From assembly GCA_900757335.1 (NCBI GenBank), contig CAAENL010000186.1, positions 1 through 13,173 on the forward strand: DNA of 13,173 nucleotides, written 5' to 3'. The notes beneath the pieces are model-generated. The model was given only the letters and a program-made list of their open reading frames with translations, was not told the DNA's origin and did no database searches. The translations under genes and the position numbers were made by a program. Shown here in pieces: positions 1-8,005 of the stretch. The stretch's first letter is position 1, and the number at the start of each line of letters is the position of its first letter. This DNA comes from Clostridia bacterium. GTDB lineage: Bacteria > Bacillota > Clostridia > Oscillospirales > Acutalibacteraceae.

Positions 1-1
1 C

Positions 2-3000
2 CGTTGCGGAGTAGAAGTCACGAGATCAAAAGTTCGTCGTGAACGCATGGGTCATATCGAGCTTGCTGCACCCGTTTCTCATATTTGGTATTTCAAGGGA
101 ATCCCTTCGAGAATGGGTCTTATTCTTGATATGTCTCCGAGAATGCTTGAAAAAGTTTTGTATTTTGCACTGTATGTGGTTATAGATTCAGGAAATGTCA
201 GAGAGCTTAACGATCAGCAATTTTTAACCGAAAAAGAATACAGAGATATGCGTGAAAAATATGAAGACGATTTTGAAGCGGGAATGGGTGCCGAAGCCAT
301 TAAGAAGCTCCTCGAAAAAATAGATTTGGAAAATTTGTCTGATGATCTTAAAGAAGAACTCGTTACAGCAACCGGTCAAAAGAAAATAAGGATTCTTAAA
401 AGATTGGAAGCGGTAGAAGCTTTCAGAATGTCGGGAAATCGCCCCGAATGGATGATTTTAGATGTTCTTCCTGTAATTCCGCCCGATTTGCGTCCTATGG
501 TTCAGCTTGACGGAGGAAGATTTGCGACTTCGGATTTAAATGATTTATACAGACGCGTAATAAATAGAAATAATCGCCTTAAAAGGCTTATGGATTTGGG
601 AGCTCCCGATATCATTATAAGAAATGAAAAAAGAATGCTTCAAGAATCGGTTGACGCTCTTATAGATAACGGACGTCGTGGAAGACCTGTAACAGGACCT
701 AATAACAGACCTCTTAAATCTCTTTCCGATATGCTTAAAGGTAAACAAGGACGATTCAGACAAAACTTGCTCGGAAAGCGTGTTGACTATTCAGGAAGAT
801 CGGTTATCGTTGTAGGACCCGAACTTAAAATATATCAGTGCGGACTTCCGAAAGAAATGGCTCTAGAACTCTTTAAACCTTTTGTTATGAAAAGACTCGT
901 TGAAATTGGAGTAGTAAGCAATATTAAAGCTGCAAGAAAAGCTGTTGACAGATGTCGCCCAGAAGTTTGGGACGCACTTGAAATAGTAATTAAAGGTCAC
1001 CCTGTTTTACTTAACCGTGCACCTACACTTCATAGGCTCGGTATACAGGCGTTTGAACCTGTTTTGGTTGAAGGTCGTGCACTTAAGCTGCATCCTCTTG
1101 TATGTTCTGCTTATAACGCAGACTTTGACGGAGACCAAATGGCAGTTCACGTTCCTCTTTCTGCAGAAGCTCAAGCAGAAGCAAGATTTTTGATGCTTTC
1201 ATCAGGAAATCTTTTGAAGCCGTCAGACGGACGTCCTGTAACAGTTCCGACACAAGATATGGTTCTGGGTTCATATTATTTGACTTTGGATAAAGCGGGA
1301 GAACCCGGAGAAGGAAAAGTTTTCAGAGATTTCAATGAAGCATTAATGGCATATGACGCAAAAGATGTAGGACTTCATGCTAGGATAAAAGTCAGACGAA
1401 ATTTCAAAGGGGAAACAAGGTTAATCGAAACAACTCCCGGAAGAATAATATTCAATCAGTCTATACCTCAAGATTTGGGATTTGTTGATCGTAGTGATCC
1501 AGAAAAAGAAGCCGATTTGGAAATAGACTTTTTAGTTGGTAAAAAACAGCTCGGAAATATAGTTGATGCATGTATAAAAGTTCATGGAACAAAAGTAACT
1601 TCCGAAATACTCGATAAGATTAAAGCTTTGGGATATAAATACTCAACCCGAGGAGCAATTACAATAGCTGTAGGCGACGCAGTTATACCGCCTGCCAAAA
1701 AAGATATTTTGGCCGAAGCAGAGAAAAATATAGATTCAATTGTTAAAGATTTCAGACGCGGACTTATGTCTGACCAAGAAAGAAAGGGTCATACTCTAAA
1801 AATTTGGGAAAGAGCAACCGATGATGTTTCAAGAGCGTTGCAAGCAAATCTTGATAGATATAACCCGGTATTTATGATGGCGGATTCCGGAGCTCGTGGT
1901 TCAATGAGTCAGATAAGACAGCTTGCAGGTATGCGTGGACTTATAGCTAACGCTTCGGGTACTACGATAGAAATCCCTATCAGAGGTAACTACCGTGAAG
2001 GACTTAACATATTAGAGTACTTTATTGCATCGCGTGGTGCGAGAAAAGGTTCTGCCGATACAGCACTTCGTACAGCTGACTCTGGATATCTTACTCGTCG
2101 TTTGGTTGACGTTTCTCAGGAAATTATTATCAGAGAAGACGACTGCGGAGCGGTTAAAGGTATTACCGTATTTGAAATTAAAGACGGTAAAGAATCCATT
2201 GAAAGTCTTGAAGAACGCTTGATAGGAAGATATTTGTGTCACGACTTTGTTGATGCGGATACTAAAGAAGTATTGGTTTCAAAAGATAAACTTATGGATC
2301 ATAAAGACGCTGAAATTATAATTTCACACGGAGTACAAAGAATTGAAATTCGTTCAATTCTCAACTGTAAATCCAAACAAGGTGTTTGTAAAAAATGTTA
2401 TGGTTCAAACCTTGCAAATGGTGCTCCTGTTGCCGTCGGTGAAGCGGTTGGAATTATTGCTGCACAGTCTATCGGTGAACCAGGTACACAGCTTACGATG
2501 AGAACGTTCCACACAGGTGGTATTGCAAGTTCTGAAGATATAACTCAAGGTTTGCCGCGTGTTGAAGAACTTTTCGAAGGACGTAGACCTAAACGTTTGG
2601 CTATTATAAGTGAAATAAAAGGTACGGTTCGCTTCGAAGAAATTAAGAAAAATCGTAATGTTATTGTATTCGACGAAGAAACCGGTGATGAAAAAAGTTA
2701 TCTTATTCCTTTCGGATCAAGAATTTGTGTTGAAGAAGGTCAGGAAATAGAAGCGGGGGATATGATAACCGAAGGTTCCGTAAATCCGCATGACGTTCTT
2801 GCAATAAAAGGCCCTGAAGCGGTTGAAGCATATCTTATTCAGGAAGTTCAAAGAGTTTACAGAATGCAGGGCGTTGATATTAACGATAAACACATCGAAG
2901 TTATTGTTAGACAGATGATGCAAAAAGTTCGTGTAGATGAAGCAGGCGACACAGACTTGCTTGAAAATTCAATTGTTGATAAATCAGAATTTTTAAGAGC

Positions 3001-3331
3001 TAACGATAAAATTAAGGCGAGAAAAGAAGCCGGAGAAACAGAGCTTGAAGAAGCCTATTGCACACCTATACTTTTGGGAATTACAAAAGCTTCTCTTGCG
3101 ACGGATTCGTTCTTGTCAGCAGCTTCATTCCAAGAAACTACCAGAGTTCTTACCGAAGCAGCTATAAAAGGAAAAGTCGACCCGCTTATAGGTTTGAAAG
3201 AAAATGTAATTATAGGTAAGTTGCTCCCGGCAGGAACAGGAATTCACCGCTATAGAGATGTCAATATAGAAAAAATTTCTGAGGCAAGTCAGACATCTGC
3301 ATCAGAAGATAGTTTAAGTTCAGCGGAATAA
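2..3331 (+). CDS. rpoC: RNA polymerase subunit beta' (5'-truncated by the window)
   Basis: Catalytic large subunit of DNA-dependent RNA polymerase; with RpoB it forms the active-site cleft. The frame is open from base 2, so the first in-frame ATG (47) is internal. The first visible residues, RCGVEV, hold the last Cys of the N-terminal zinc site (codon 5-7), so roughly 80-90 residues are missing. Visible landmarks are the catalytic loop [10 protein letters not shown] at 1115-1144, with its three Mg-binding Asp codons at 1121, 1127 and 1133; the bridge-helix region SGARGS...RQLAGMRG from about 1885; the second zinc site with Cys codons at 2144, 2366, 2387 and 2396; and the trigger-loop region [13 protein letters not shown] near 2485-2522. 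The 1109 residues present fit a Bacillota RpoC without large insertions. The C-terminal tail is a short Ser/Glu-rich extension. rpoB is expected just upstream, outside the window. A terminator follows 9 bases after the stop. Identification is certain. Confidence 0.99.
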   Translation, partial: RCGVEVTRSKVRRERMGHIELAAPVSHIWYFKGIPSRMGLILDMSPRMLEKVLYFALYVVIDSGNVRELNDQQFLTEKEYRDMREKYEDDFEAGMGAEAIKKLLEKIDLENLSDDLKEELVTATGQKKIRILKRLEAVEAFRMSGNRPEWMILDVLPVIPPDLRPMVQLDGGRFATSDLNDLYRRVINRNNRLKRLMDLGAPDIIIRNEKRMLQESVDALIDNGRRGRPVTGPNNRPLKSLSDMLKGKQGRFRQNLLGKRVDYSGRSVIVVGPELKIYQCGLPKEMALELFKPFVMKRLVEIGVVSNIKAARKAVDRCRPEVWDALEIVIKGHPVLLNRAPTLHRLGIQAFEPVLVEGRALKLHPLVCSAYNADFDGDQMAVHVPLSAEAQAEARFLMLSSGNLLKPSDGRPVTVPTQDMVLGSYYLTLDKAGEPGEGKVFRDFNEALMAYDAKDVGLHARIKVRRNFKGETRLIETTPGRIIFNQSIPQDLGFVDRSDPEKEADLEIDFLVGKKQLGNIVDACIKVHGTKVTSEILDKIKALGYKYSTRGAITIAVGDAVIPPAKKDILAEAEKNIDSIVKDFRRGLMSDQERKGHTLKIWERATDDVSRALQANLDRYNPVFMMADSGARGSMSQIRQLAGMRGLIANASGTTIEIPIRGNYREGLNILEYFIASRGARKGSADTALRTADSGYLTRRLVDVSQEIIIREDDCGAVKGITVFEIKDGKESIESLEERLIGRYLCHDFVDADTKEVLVSKDKLMDHKDAEIIISHGVQRIEIRSILNCKSKQGVCKKCYGSNLANGAPVAVGEAVGIIAAQSIGEPGTQLTMRTFHTGGIASSEDITQGLPRVEELFEGRRPKRLAIISEIKGTVRFEEIKKNRNVIVFDEETGDEKSYLIPFGSRICVEEGQEIEAGDMITEGSVNPHDVLAIKGPEAVEAYLIQEVQRVYRMQGVDINDKHIEVIVRQMMQKVRVDEAGDTDLLENSIVDKSEFLRANDKIKARKEAGETELEEAYCTPILLGITKASLATDSFLSAASFQETTRVLTEAAIKGKVDPLIGLKENVIIGKLLPAGTGIHRYRDVNIEKISEASQTSASEDSLSSAE

Positions 3332-3340
3332 CAAAAAAGA

Positions 3341-3373
3341 GAATCGGTATAAATTTTATACCGATTCAGTTTT
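3341..3373 (+). terminator. Rho-independent terminator after rpoC
   Basis: An 11-bp perfect stem (GAATCGGTATA at 3341-3351 with TATACCGATTC at 3357-3367), extendable by one A-T pair, closes a tiny loop and is followed by a short T-run at 3370-3373. It begins 9 bases after the rpoC stop, so it should end the rpoBC transcript. The T-run is short, so some readthrough into the downstream carboxypeptidase gene is possible. An A-run lies just upstream (3333-3338), but no convergent gene needs it. Confidence 0.85.
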
Positions 3374-3412
3374 ATATTATCAATTAAAAATATTAGTTTA
3401 AGGATAGGTTTT

Positions 3413-4738
3413 ATGAAGAAAAAATTTTATGCAATTATAGCTTTTACCCTGTTATTTTTAAATGTTATTTCCGTAAATGCCGCAATGTTTTACGAAGAAC
3501 CGCTCAATTCGGTAGCTATTTATGTTGTAGATAAATCAAGCGGAATTCCTATAGTGGAAAAAAATATACATGAAAGAAGAAGTCCCGCTTCACTTACAAA
3601 AATGATGACGTTTATAATTGCCTTTGAAAATTGTGATGATGCAGAACGAACTAAAGTAATCGTGAAAAAAGAAGTTCTGGATTTGGTTGATCCGGAGAGT
3701 TCAGGAGTTAAGCTTAAAGACGGGGAAGAAATTACTCTTCAAAATCTATTTAATTGTATGCTTATATGTTCTTCGGGAGATGCTGCTATGGTAATAGCGG
3801 ATTATATCGGGGGAGGAAGTATAGAAAATTTTGTAAATAAAATGAACGAAAAGGCTTTACAACTTGGTTGCACAGATACACATTTTGCAAATCCCGACGG
3901 AATTTATAATGAAAATCAATACTCGACAGCTGAAGATATTTACAAAATAACTCGGTACGCTATGAATATTCCGAATTTCATAGATATAGTTTCTAAAAGC
4001 GAATGCAGTGTTTTTGGCGACGAAAGAGATCCGTTAATTACAACTAACAAGATGATAGATAGAAAACGCGGAGGAGAATATTACTGTCCATACGTAAAAG
4101 GTGTAAAAACAGGTTATATTCAGGAAGCGGGAAGATGTTTGGCATCTTACGCTCAAAAAAACGATAACACTTATATAGGAGTCGTCATGGGAGGGCCTGT
4201 AGAAGACGAAAACGGGGAGAAGATAGACAAAAATCTGGCAATGATTGATACAAAAAATATTTATACATGGGCATTTGACAATTTAAAAACAATTAAGCTT
4301 TATCCCAAAAATATGCCTGTAGCAGAAGTTAATCTTGAATATGTGTGGAATCATGATAAGCTTCTTTTAACTCCTGATTCTGATTTTTCGTTAAATTTGC
4401 CTTATTTCGCTAAAAAAGAAGATGTAAGTATTAAAGTTATCGCACCGAATTCAGTAGAAGCTCCTGTTGAAAAAGGTGAAACGATAGGCAAAGCAGAAGT
4501 ATTTTACCGTGATCAAAAAGTTGGAGAATTCAACGTTGTTTCCGACTCTTCATTTAAAAAGAATTATTTTATGTTAGTATTTAAAAATTTAAAAAAAATT
4601 GTTCAATCTCCACTGTTTAAGATTGCTCTGTCGATTGCCGTGATATTTTTAATTGTCTATATATTTATGATTGTAAAAGAGAACAAAAAAAGAAGAAAAA
4701 GAAATAAAATAAAAAAATTCCCAAAAAATTACCGCTAA
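3413..4738 (+). CDS. D-alanyl-D-alanine carboxypeptidase family protein (PBP5/DacF-like, peptidase S11)
   Basis: Predicted low-molecular-weight penicillin-binding protein that trims the terminal D-Ala from peptidoglycan stem peptides outside the cell. Residues 1-24 are a signal peptide: KKK, a hydrophobic core, then VNAA. The S11 motifs are in order: the nucleophile box SLTK at 60-63, a degenerate second box SSG at 120-122 where the family normally has SxN, and KTG at 232-234 in the context VKGVKTGYIQEAG. A beta-rich C-terminal region (about 295-375) matches the PBP5 C-terminal domain. It ends in a true transmembrane helix (about 402-421) and a strongly basic cytoplasmic tail (KENKKRRKR), rather than the amphipathic anchor of E. 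coli PBP5. The start is supported by a modest AGGATAGG at 3401-3408 and by the signal peptide. It sits alone after the rpoC terminator; no clear promoter is visible. The family is certain. Activity is less so, because of the SSG motif. Confidence 0.93.
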   Translation: MKKKFYAIIAFTLLFLNVISVNAAMFYEEPLNSVAIYVVDKSSGIPIVEKNIHERRSPASLTKMMTFIIAFENCDDAERTKVIVKKEVLDLVDPESSGVKLKDGEEITLQNLFNCMLICSSGDAAMVIADYIGGGSIENFVNKMNEKALQLGCTDTHFANPDGIYNENQYSTAEDIYKITRYAMNIPNFIDIVSKSECSVFGDERDPLITTNKMIDRKRGGEYYCPYVKGVKTGYIQEAGRCLASYAQKNDNTYIGVVMGGPVEDENGEKIDKNLAMIDTKNIYTWAFDNLKTIKLYPKNMPVAEVNLEYVWNHDKLLLTPDSDFSLNLPYFAKKEDVSIKVIAPNSVEAPVEKGETIGKAEVFYRDQKVGEFNVVSDSSFKKNYFMLVFKNLKKIVQSPLFKIALSIAVIFLIVYIFMIVKENKKRRKRNKIKKFPKNYR

Positions 4739-4836
4739 TAGATTAAATTAATGCTTAAATAAATTTTCATAAGAATATTACGCTTGCGGTTATGCATATG
4801 AATGGGTATGTAGAATATAAACTGGAGGGCGTAAAA

Positions 4837-5784
4837 ATGATAGATTTTTGTCCCGAGGGACGGTTAACGGATAATTTTGAAAATAGAAATTATTTATCTT
4901 GTTTTGAAAATTTGTTGGAAGCTTATGCTAACCATGCAATACTGGAAGCTAAAGCTGTTGTATGCGACAATAAACATAATTTAATTGTTGATTTGGGTTT
5001 TATGAAAGGAATTATTCCTCGTGAAGAAGGGGCTATCGGAATAAAAGAGGGAACAGTTCGAGACATAGCTGTAATATCAAAAGTTAATAGACCTGTTTCT
5101 TTTGTTGTTACGGGTTTTGCACATGATAATCAAGGAAACGATATAGCTGTTTTGTCGAGGAGAAAAGCACAGGAAATATGTATGGAAAAATATATTTCAA
5201 CTTTAGTCCCCGGAGACGTTATTTCCGCGAAAGTCACTCATATGGAAAATTTTGGAGTTTTTGCAGATATAGGTTGCGGCATAATATCATTTTTACCCAT
5301 TGACACGATTTCGGTATCGCGAATTTCTCACCCCAGAGAAAGATTTTATGTAGGAATGGATATAAAAGTGGTTGTTAAGAGTTTGGAGAACGGCAGAGTT
5401 AATCTTACTCACAAAGAACTTCTAGGAACATGGCAGGAAAATGCCGATATTTTTGCGATAGGGGAAACTGTAGGAGGAATAGTTCGCTCAGTTGAAGATT
5501 ACGGAATTTTTGTGGAGCTTACGCCAAATTTAGCCGGTCTTGCAGAGCCGCACGAAGGAGTTACTGAGGGCAGTCAGGCAAGTGTGTATATAAAAAATAT
5601 TGTCCCGGAGAAAATGAAAATAAAGCTGGTTATAATAGATGTGTTTAATTCGCCGGATGTAACCCCGGGCGTAAAATATTTCTTTAAAGAGTCTCACATG
5701 GATAAATTTATTTACTCGCCTGAAAACAGCATAAAAGTAATTGAAACGGACTTTAAGAGTTGTCCCAGCTATTCTCTGGTTTGA
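4837..5784 (+). CDS. S1 RNA-binding repeat protein
   Basis: A 315-residue protein related to ribosomal protein S1, predicted to bind single-stranded RNA in the cytoplasm. Three S1-like (OB-fold) units can be traced. A diverged first unit lies at about 32-108 (VVCDNKHNLIVDLGFMKGIIP). A good second unit at about 124-194 has PGDVISAKVTHMENFGVFADIGCG followed by LPIDTISVSRISHP. A third lies at about 208-270 (IGETVGGIVRSVEDYGIFVEL). I chose ATG 4837 because GGAGGG (4824-4829) lies 7 bases upstream; an in-frame ATG at 4792 would add 15 residues but has no ribosome binding site. It is shorter than typical S1 and lacks the LytB/IspH fusion seen in some Clostridia. The gap to the carboxypeptidase gene (98 bases) has no convincing promoter or terminator, so co-transcription is plausible. 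It could serve as the S1-like factor of this organism or as a separate RNA-binding regulator; the sequence does not decide. Confidence 0.9.
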   Translation: MIDFCPEGRLTDNFENRNYLSCFENLLEAYANHAILEAKAVVCDNKHNLIVDLGFMKGIIPREEGAIGIKEGTVRDIAVISKVNRPVSFVVTGFAHDNQGNDIAVLSRRKAQEICMEKYISTLVPGDVISAKVTHMENFGVFADIGCGIISFLPIDTISVSRISHPRERFYVGMDIKVVVKSLENGRVNLTHKELLGTWQENADIFAIGETVGGIVRSVEDYGIFVELTPNLAGLAEPHEGVTEGSQASVYIKNIVPEKMKIKLVIIDVFNSPDVTPGVKYFFKESHMDKFIYSPENSIKVIETDFKSCPSYSLV

Positions 5785-5865
5785 AAAAGTTTTAAATTAT
5801 AATAATTAAGTTTTTATTTATAGTAGTCTATTTCAAAAAATTTAAATGTTTTTAATTAAACAAAA

Positions 5866-5898
5866 AAGCTCTCAGTTTTTCTGAGAGCTTAATTTTTT
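5866..5898. terminator. Bidirectional Rho-independent terminator
   Basis: A perfect 10-bp stem (AAGCTCTCAG at 5866-5875 with CTGAGAGCTT at 5881-5890) encloses a loop of five T. It is flanked by a T-run on the right (5893-5898) and an A-run on the left (5862-5867), so it can work on both strands. It lies between the convergent ends of the S1-repeat gene (stop at 5784) and the PARG-like gene (stop at 5908) and should end both transcripts. Confidence 0.9.
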
Positions 5899-5907
5899 AT
5901 ATTGCCT

Positions 5908-7806
5908 TTAAGATACTTCGGTAGCGAAAACACGTCTAAATTCATTAATTACTGGACCATTATGATAAATTGCAAAAGTAATATGTTTGAATAAGTTTTT
6001 ATATCCTTTTCTCACCAAAACATCTTTAAAGCCTTCGGCGATTTGTTCAGCTGGATTTTTAAAAACGCCTCCTCCTATAGCACCTAATATTAGGTAATCG
6101 TATTTTCCTTTTGCTCTTTCGCAAACTTTAGCCATTTGGAATTTAATGTTATCACGAACATTCTTTTTCATTTTGTCTGTTATGGTACGCTGTATATCTT
6201 CCGCTTCTTTACTTATTGCATTTTCTATTGCATCTTCTACTGCATCTTCCTTATCGCTTTTAACCTGGAATTTTCCGTTTTTAATCATGTCTGATAATTT
6301 TTTGTACACTTTTGAAGCTGTATATTCTTTTAGAGCCCTTAAATCCGGTGCATTAAGCACTACATATCCAACTCCCTGTGATGTTTTTATTCTGGGTATC
6401 TTATTGGCAGGTTCTCCTGTCTCTTCGAAATTCACAGGAGGTGCATCTGGTGAAACTAGAACAACTTTATTTTTGGCCTTTCTGTGTAACATATCAATTG
6501 CAAGTTTTTCAACGTCTTTGTCTGAAGGTTTAATGCTAGTTCTCTCATTATCAATTTCTGCTAAAAGCTTTCTTTTGAGCTTAAATGAAGAATCAGTCAG
6601 CAATTTAAAAATAAATATTTTTCTTTCGTTATCGTCTCTAAGTGTCGTAAGATCTTTTTGTGTTTTTATAGCGTCTAAAAGATCTTTGGGAAGTTTTCCG
6701 GCTTCTGCTTTTTTACAAACTGCCACTTGAGCCAATACGTCTTTAGCTTTTTCCTTGTATTTTTCCATTTTATTTTTTATCTCACTTGTGTCTTCATAAT
6801 AATCTTTCGAAGCCATAAGTAATTTAGTGTATAATTTAGTGTCTGAGCGAATTAAACTTTCTTCTTGACCTGTTCCTCCCCCAAGTGGGTCTCCGCCTAC
6901 ACTCCACGCATTGGCTGCATCGGCAATTAACATTTTTTGCAATATTTTTCCTTTAGGTAAACCGGTTTTTTCTGAATACAGTTTTGATAATCTTATTTTG
7001 GTGTCTTGAGCACGTTCATCCACAATTTCAATAATATGTTCTCCTTCGAGAATTTCTTTATTTTCTGGTACTTCTTCATATTTTTTATTTCCCAAACGTT
7101 TACTTTTTCCATACATTTCTGTCGGAATTATTTCTATATTGTCGCTGAGAGCTTTGAGGTAATCTTGTTGTTTTGGAGTTAAGTCTGCATCCTCTTTTAT
7201 TTTAGCTTCAACGGTAATGTTTAATTTTTGATATCCGGTATTTTTCCAACCAAAATCAAATAAAATAGCATCTTCACCGTCGCTATCTTTTAAAATATCG
7301 TATAGATTCGTTATCGTTTCTATTTGGCTGTCTCGTCCTTCCGTACGTGTTATCTGGCGACCTGACGTAAATATCATATTACTGGGCCACTTACTGATCG
7401 GAAATTTCGACATTATTTCTCGGTCGTACACATAAGCAATAAGTTGATAAAGAGCATCTTTTTTAAAATCAACAAAATTGTCCATATTTCCACTTTTGTT
7501 AGTTTTATCTTCCTCTATAGATGCATCTATTTTTGGGTCAATTGTACCCGAGTTTTTGCTTTCTAAGAATATTTTTTTACCCGTAGATCCTTGAAGAGCA
7601 AATTCTCCAATGGTTTTTTTCAAAGAATCTCCCAAGGAAGCTTTTTTGCTTTCGAGTGTGCTTTTTTGTGATGCAAAATCTAGCGACCCAAAAAACATAA
7701 TGTCAAAGAAATCTTCCTTATGATAATCTCTAACAACTTCTTCATAAAGTCCTTTAATGTCAACAGTTTTTGTTTTACCTGATGTTCCTGCTAGTGGCAA
7801 TGACAT
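5908..7806 (-). CDS. Large PARG-like macrodomain protein with unassigned N-terminal half
   Basis: A 632-residue, Lys/Asp/Glu-rich protein without signal peptide or membrane segment, so probably cytoplasmic. The C-terminal half carries landmarks of microbial-type poly(ADP-ribose) glycohydrolase (TIGR02452/DUF2263 macrodomain). ADAANAWSVGGD at 295-306 is followed seven residues later by QEES (314-317), matching the GGG-X6-8-QEE signature with the third Gly replaced by Asp and both Glu (315, 316) present. Then come VVLVSPDAPP (448-457), VVLNAPDLR (482-490), the ADP-ribose loop LGAIGGGVFKNP (574-585) and FAIYHNGP (611-618). The expected activity is release of ADP-ribose from ADP-ribosylated targets; this is inferred from motifs. 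The core is expanded: about 260 residues separate QEE from the GAIGGG loop, much more than I expect for compact bacterial members, with highly charged helical inserts near 320-445 and 495-560. Residues 1-290 match nothing I recognise. AGGAGGGG (7812-7819) fixes the start. The gene has its own promoter and terminator, and no ADP-ribosyltransferase lies nearby. Confidence 0.75.
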   Translation of the reverse strand: MSLPLAGTSGKTKTVDIKGLYEEVVRDYHKEDFFDIMFFGSLDFASQKSTLESKKASLGDSLKKTIGEFALQGSTGKKIFLESKNSGTIDPKIDASIEEDKTNKSGNMDNFVDFKKDALYQLIAYVYDREIMSKFPISKWPSNMIFTSGRQITRTEGRDSQIETITNLYDILKDSDGEDAILFDFGWKNTGYQKLNITVEAKIKEDADLTPKQQDYLKALSDNIEIIPTEMYGKSKRLGNKKYEEVPENKEILEGEHIIEIVDERAQDTKIRLSKLYSEKTGLPKGKILQKMLIADAANAWSVGGDPLGGGTGQEESLIRSDTKLYTKLLMASKDYYEDTSEIKNKMEKYKEKAKDVLAQVAVCKKAEAGKLPKDLLDAIKTQKDLTTLRDDNERKIFIFKLLTDSSFKLKRKLLAEIDNERTSIKPSDKDVEKLAIDMLHRKAKNKVVLVSPDAPPVNFEETGEPANKIPRIKTSQGVGYVVLNAPDLRALKEYTASKVYKKLSDMIKNGKFQVKSDKEDAVEDAIENAISKEAEDIQRTITDKMKKNVRDNIKFQMAKVCERAKGKYDYLILGAIGGGVFKNPAEQIAEGFKDVLVRKGYKNLFKHITFAIYHNGPVINEFRRVFATEVS

Positions 7807-7811
7807 AATAA

Positions 7812-7819
7812 CCCCTCCT
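7812..7819 (-). promoter_or_regulatory. Strong ribosome binding site of the PARG-like gene
   Basis: On the minus strand AGGAGGGG precedes the ATG at 7806-7804. The core AGGAGG (7814-7819) lies seven bases upstream of the start, which is near ideal. It decides the start codon and points to efficient translation. Confidence 0.9.
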
Positions 7820-7869
7820 GAATAAATATTATTTTATGCAAATACACCAAATGTAAATGCGTGAATACC

Positions 7870-7897
7870 ATTATAATCAAGATTGATAATTTGTCAA
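7870..7897 (-). promoter_or_regulatory. Consensus sigma-A promoter of the PARG-like gene
   Basis: On the minus strand a perfect TTGACA (-35, plus-strand 7892-7897) and a perfect TATAAT (-10, plus-strand 7870-7875) are separated by 16 bases. Transcription should start near 7863, giving a leader of about 55-60 nucleotides before the ATG. I see no convincing operator dyad on top of it. Both hexamers match the housekeeping consensus exactly, which suggests strong expression unless a repressor intervenes. Confidence 0.88.
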
Positions 7898-7958
7898 TAC
7901 ATTTTTTGAAAAAATATACAAAAATATCATAAAAGCTTGATTTTATCGACAAAATATG

Positions 7959-7989
7959 ATGTTTTTAATCTGATTAAAAGTAAAAACAT
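7959..7989 (-). terminator. Possible weak terminator after nifJ
   Basis: An A/T-dominated inverted repeat (ATGTTTTTA at 7959-7967 and TAAAAACAT at 7981-7989) lies 17 bases beyond the nifJ stop. The inner sequence can form an alternative small hairpin. On the minus strand it is followed only by a loose T-rich stretch, not a clean T-run. It is the best terminator candidate in the 199-base gap between nifJ and the PARG-like gene, but the stem has little GC and the call is weak. Confidence 0.3.
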
Positions 7990-8005
7990 TACAATTTATT
8001 TTGAG

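Noticed and set aside
47..49. ATG 47 as a true rpoC start
   Set aside because: The frame stays open to the window edge and the upstream residues ([15 protein letters not shown]) are conserved RpoC zinc-finger sequence.
2012..2242. Overlapping short frames on both strands inside rpoC
   Set aside because: They are shadows of a highly conserved RpoC segment (bridge-helix to second zinc region) without initiation signals.
4785..4813. Promoter-like TTGCGG-17-TATGTA before the S1-repeat gene
   Set aside because: Both hexamers are poor and the implied start would fall almost on the ribosome binding site, leaving no leader.
4792..4836. Upstream in-frame ATG extending the S1-repeat protein by 15 residues
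   Set aside because: No ribosome binding site precedes it, while GGAGGG stands at ideal distance before ATG 4837.
6146..6730. Plus-strand 194-codon open frame within the PARG-like gene, rich in Ser/Leu/Phe
   Set aside because: It is the antisense shadow of a Lys/Glu/Asp-rich coding region, has no ribosome binding site or promoter, and shows no family motif; the minus-strand frame is the one with conserved motifs and signals.
7807..7870. Possible operator dyad in the leader of the PARG-like gene (GCATTTACA ... TGTATTTGC)
   Set aside because: The half-sites match only partly when reverse-complemented, and AT-rich sequence gives such similarity by chance.
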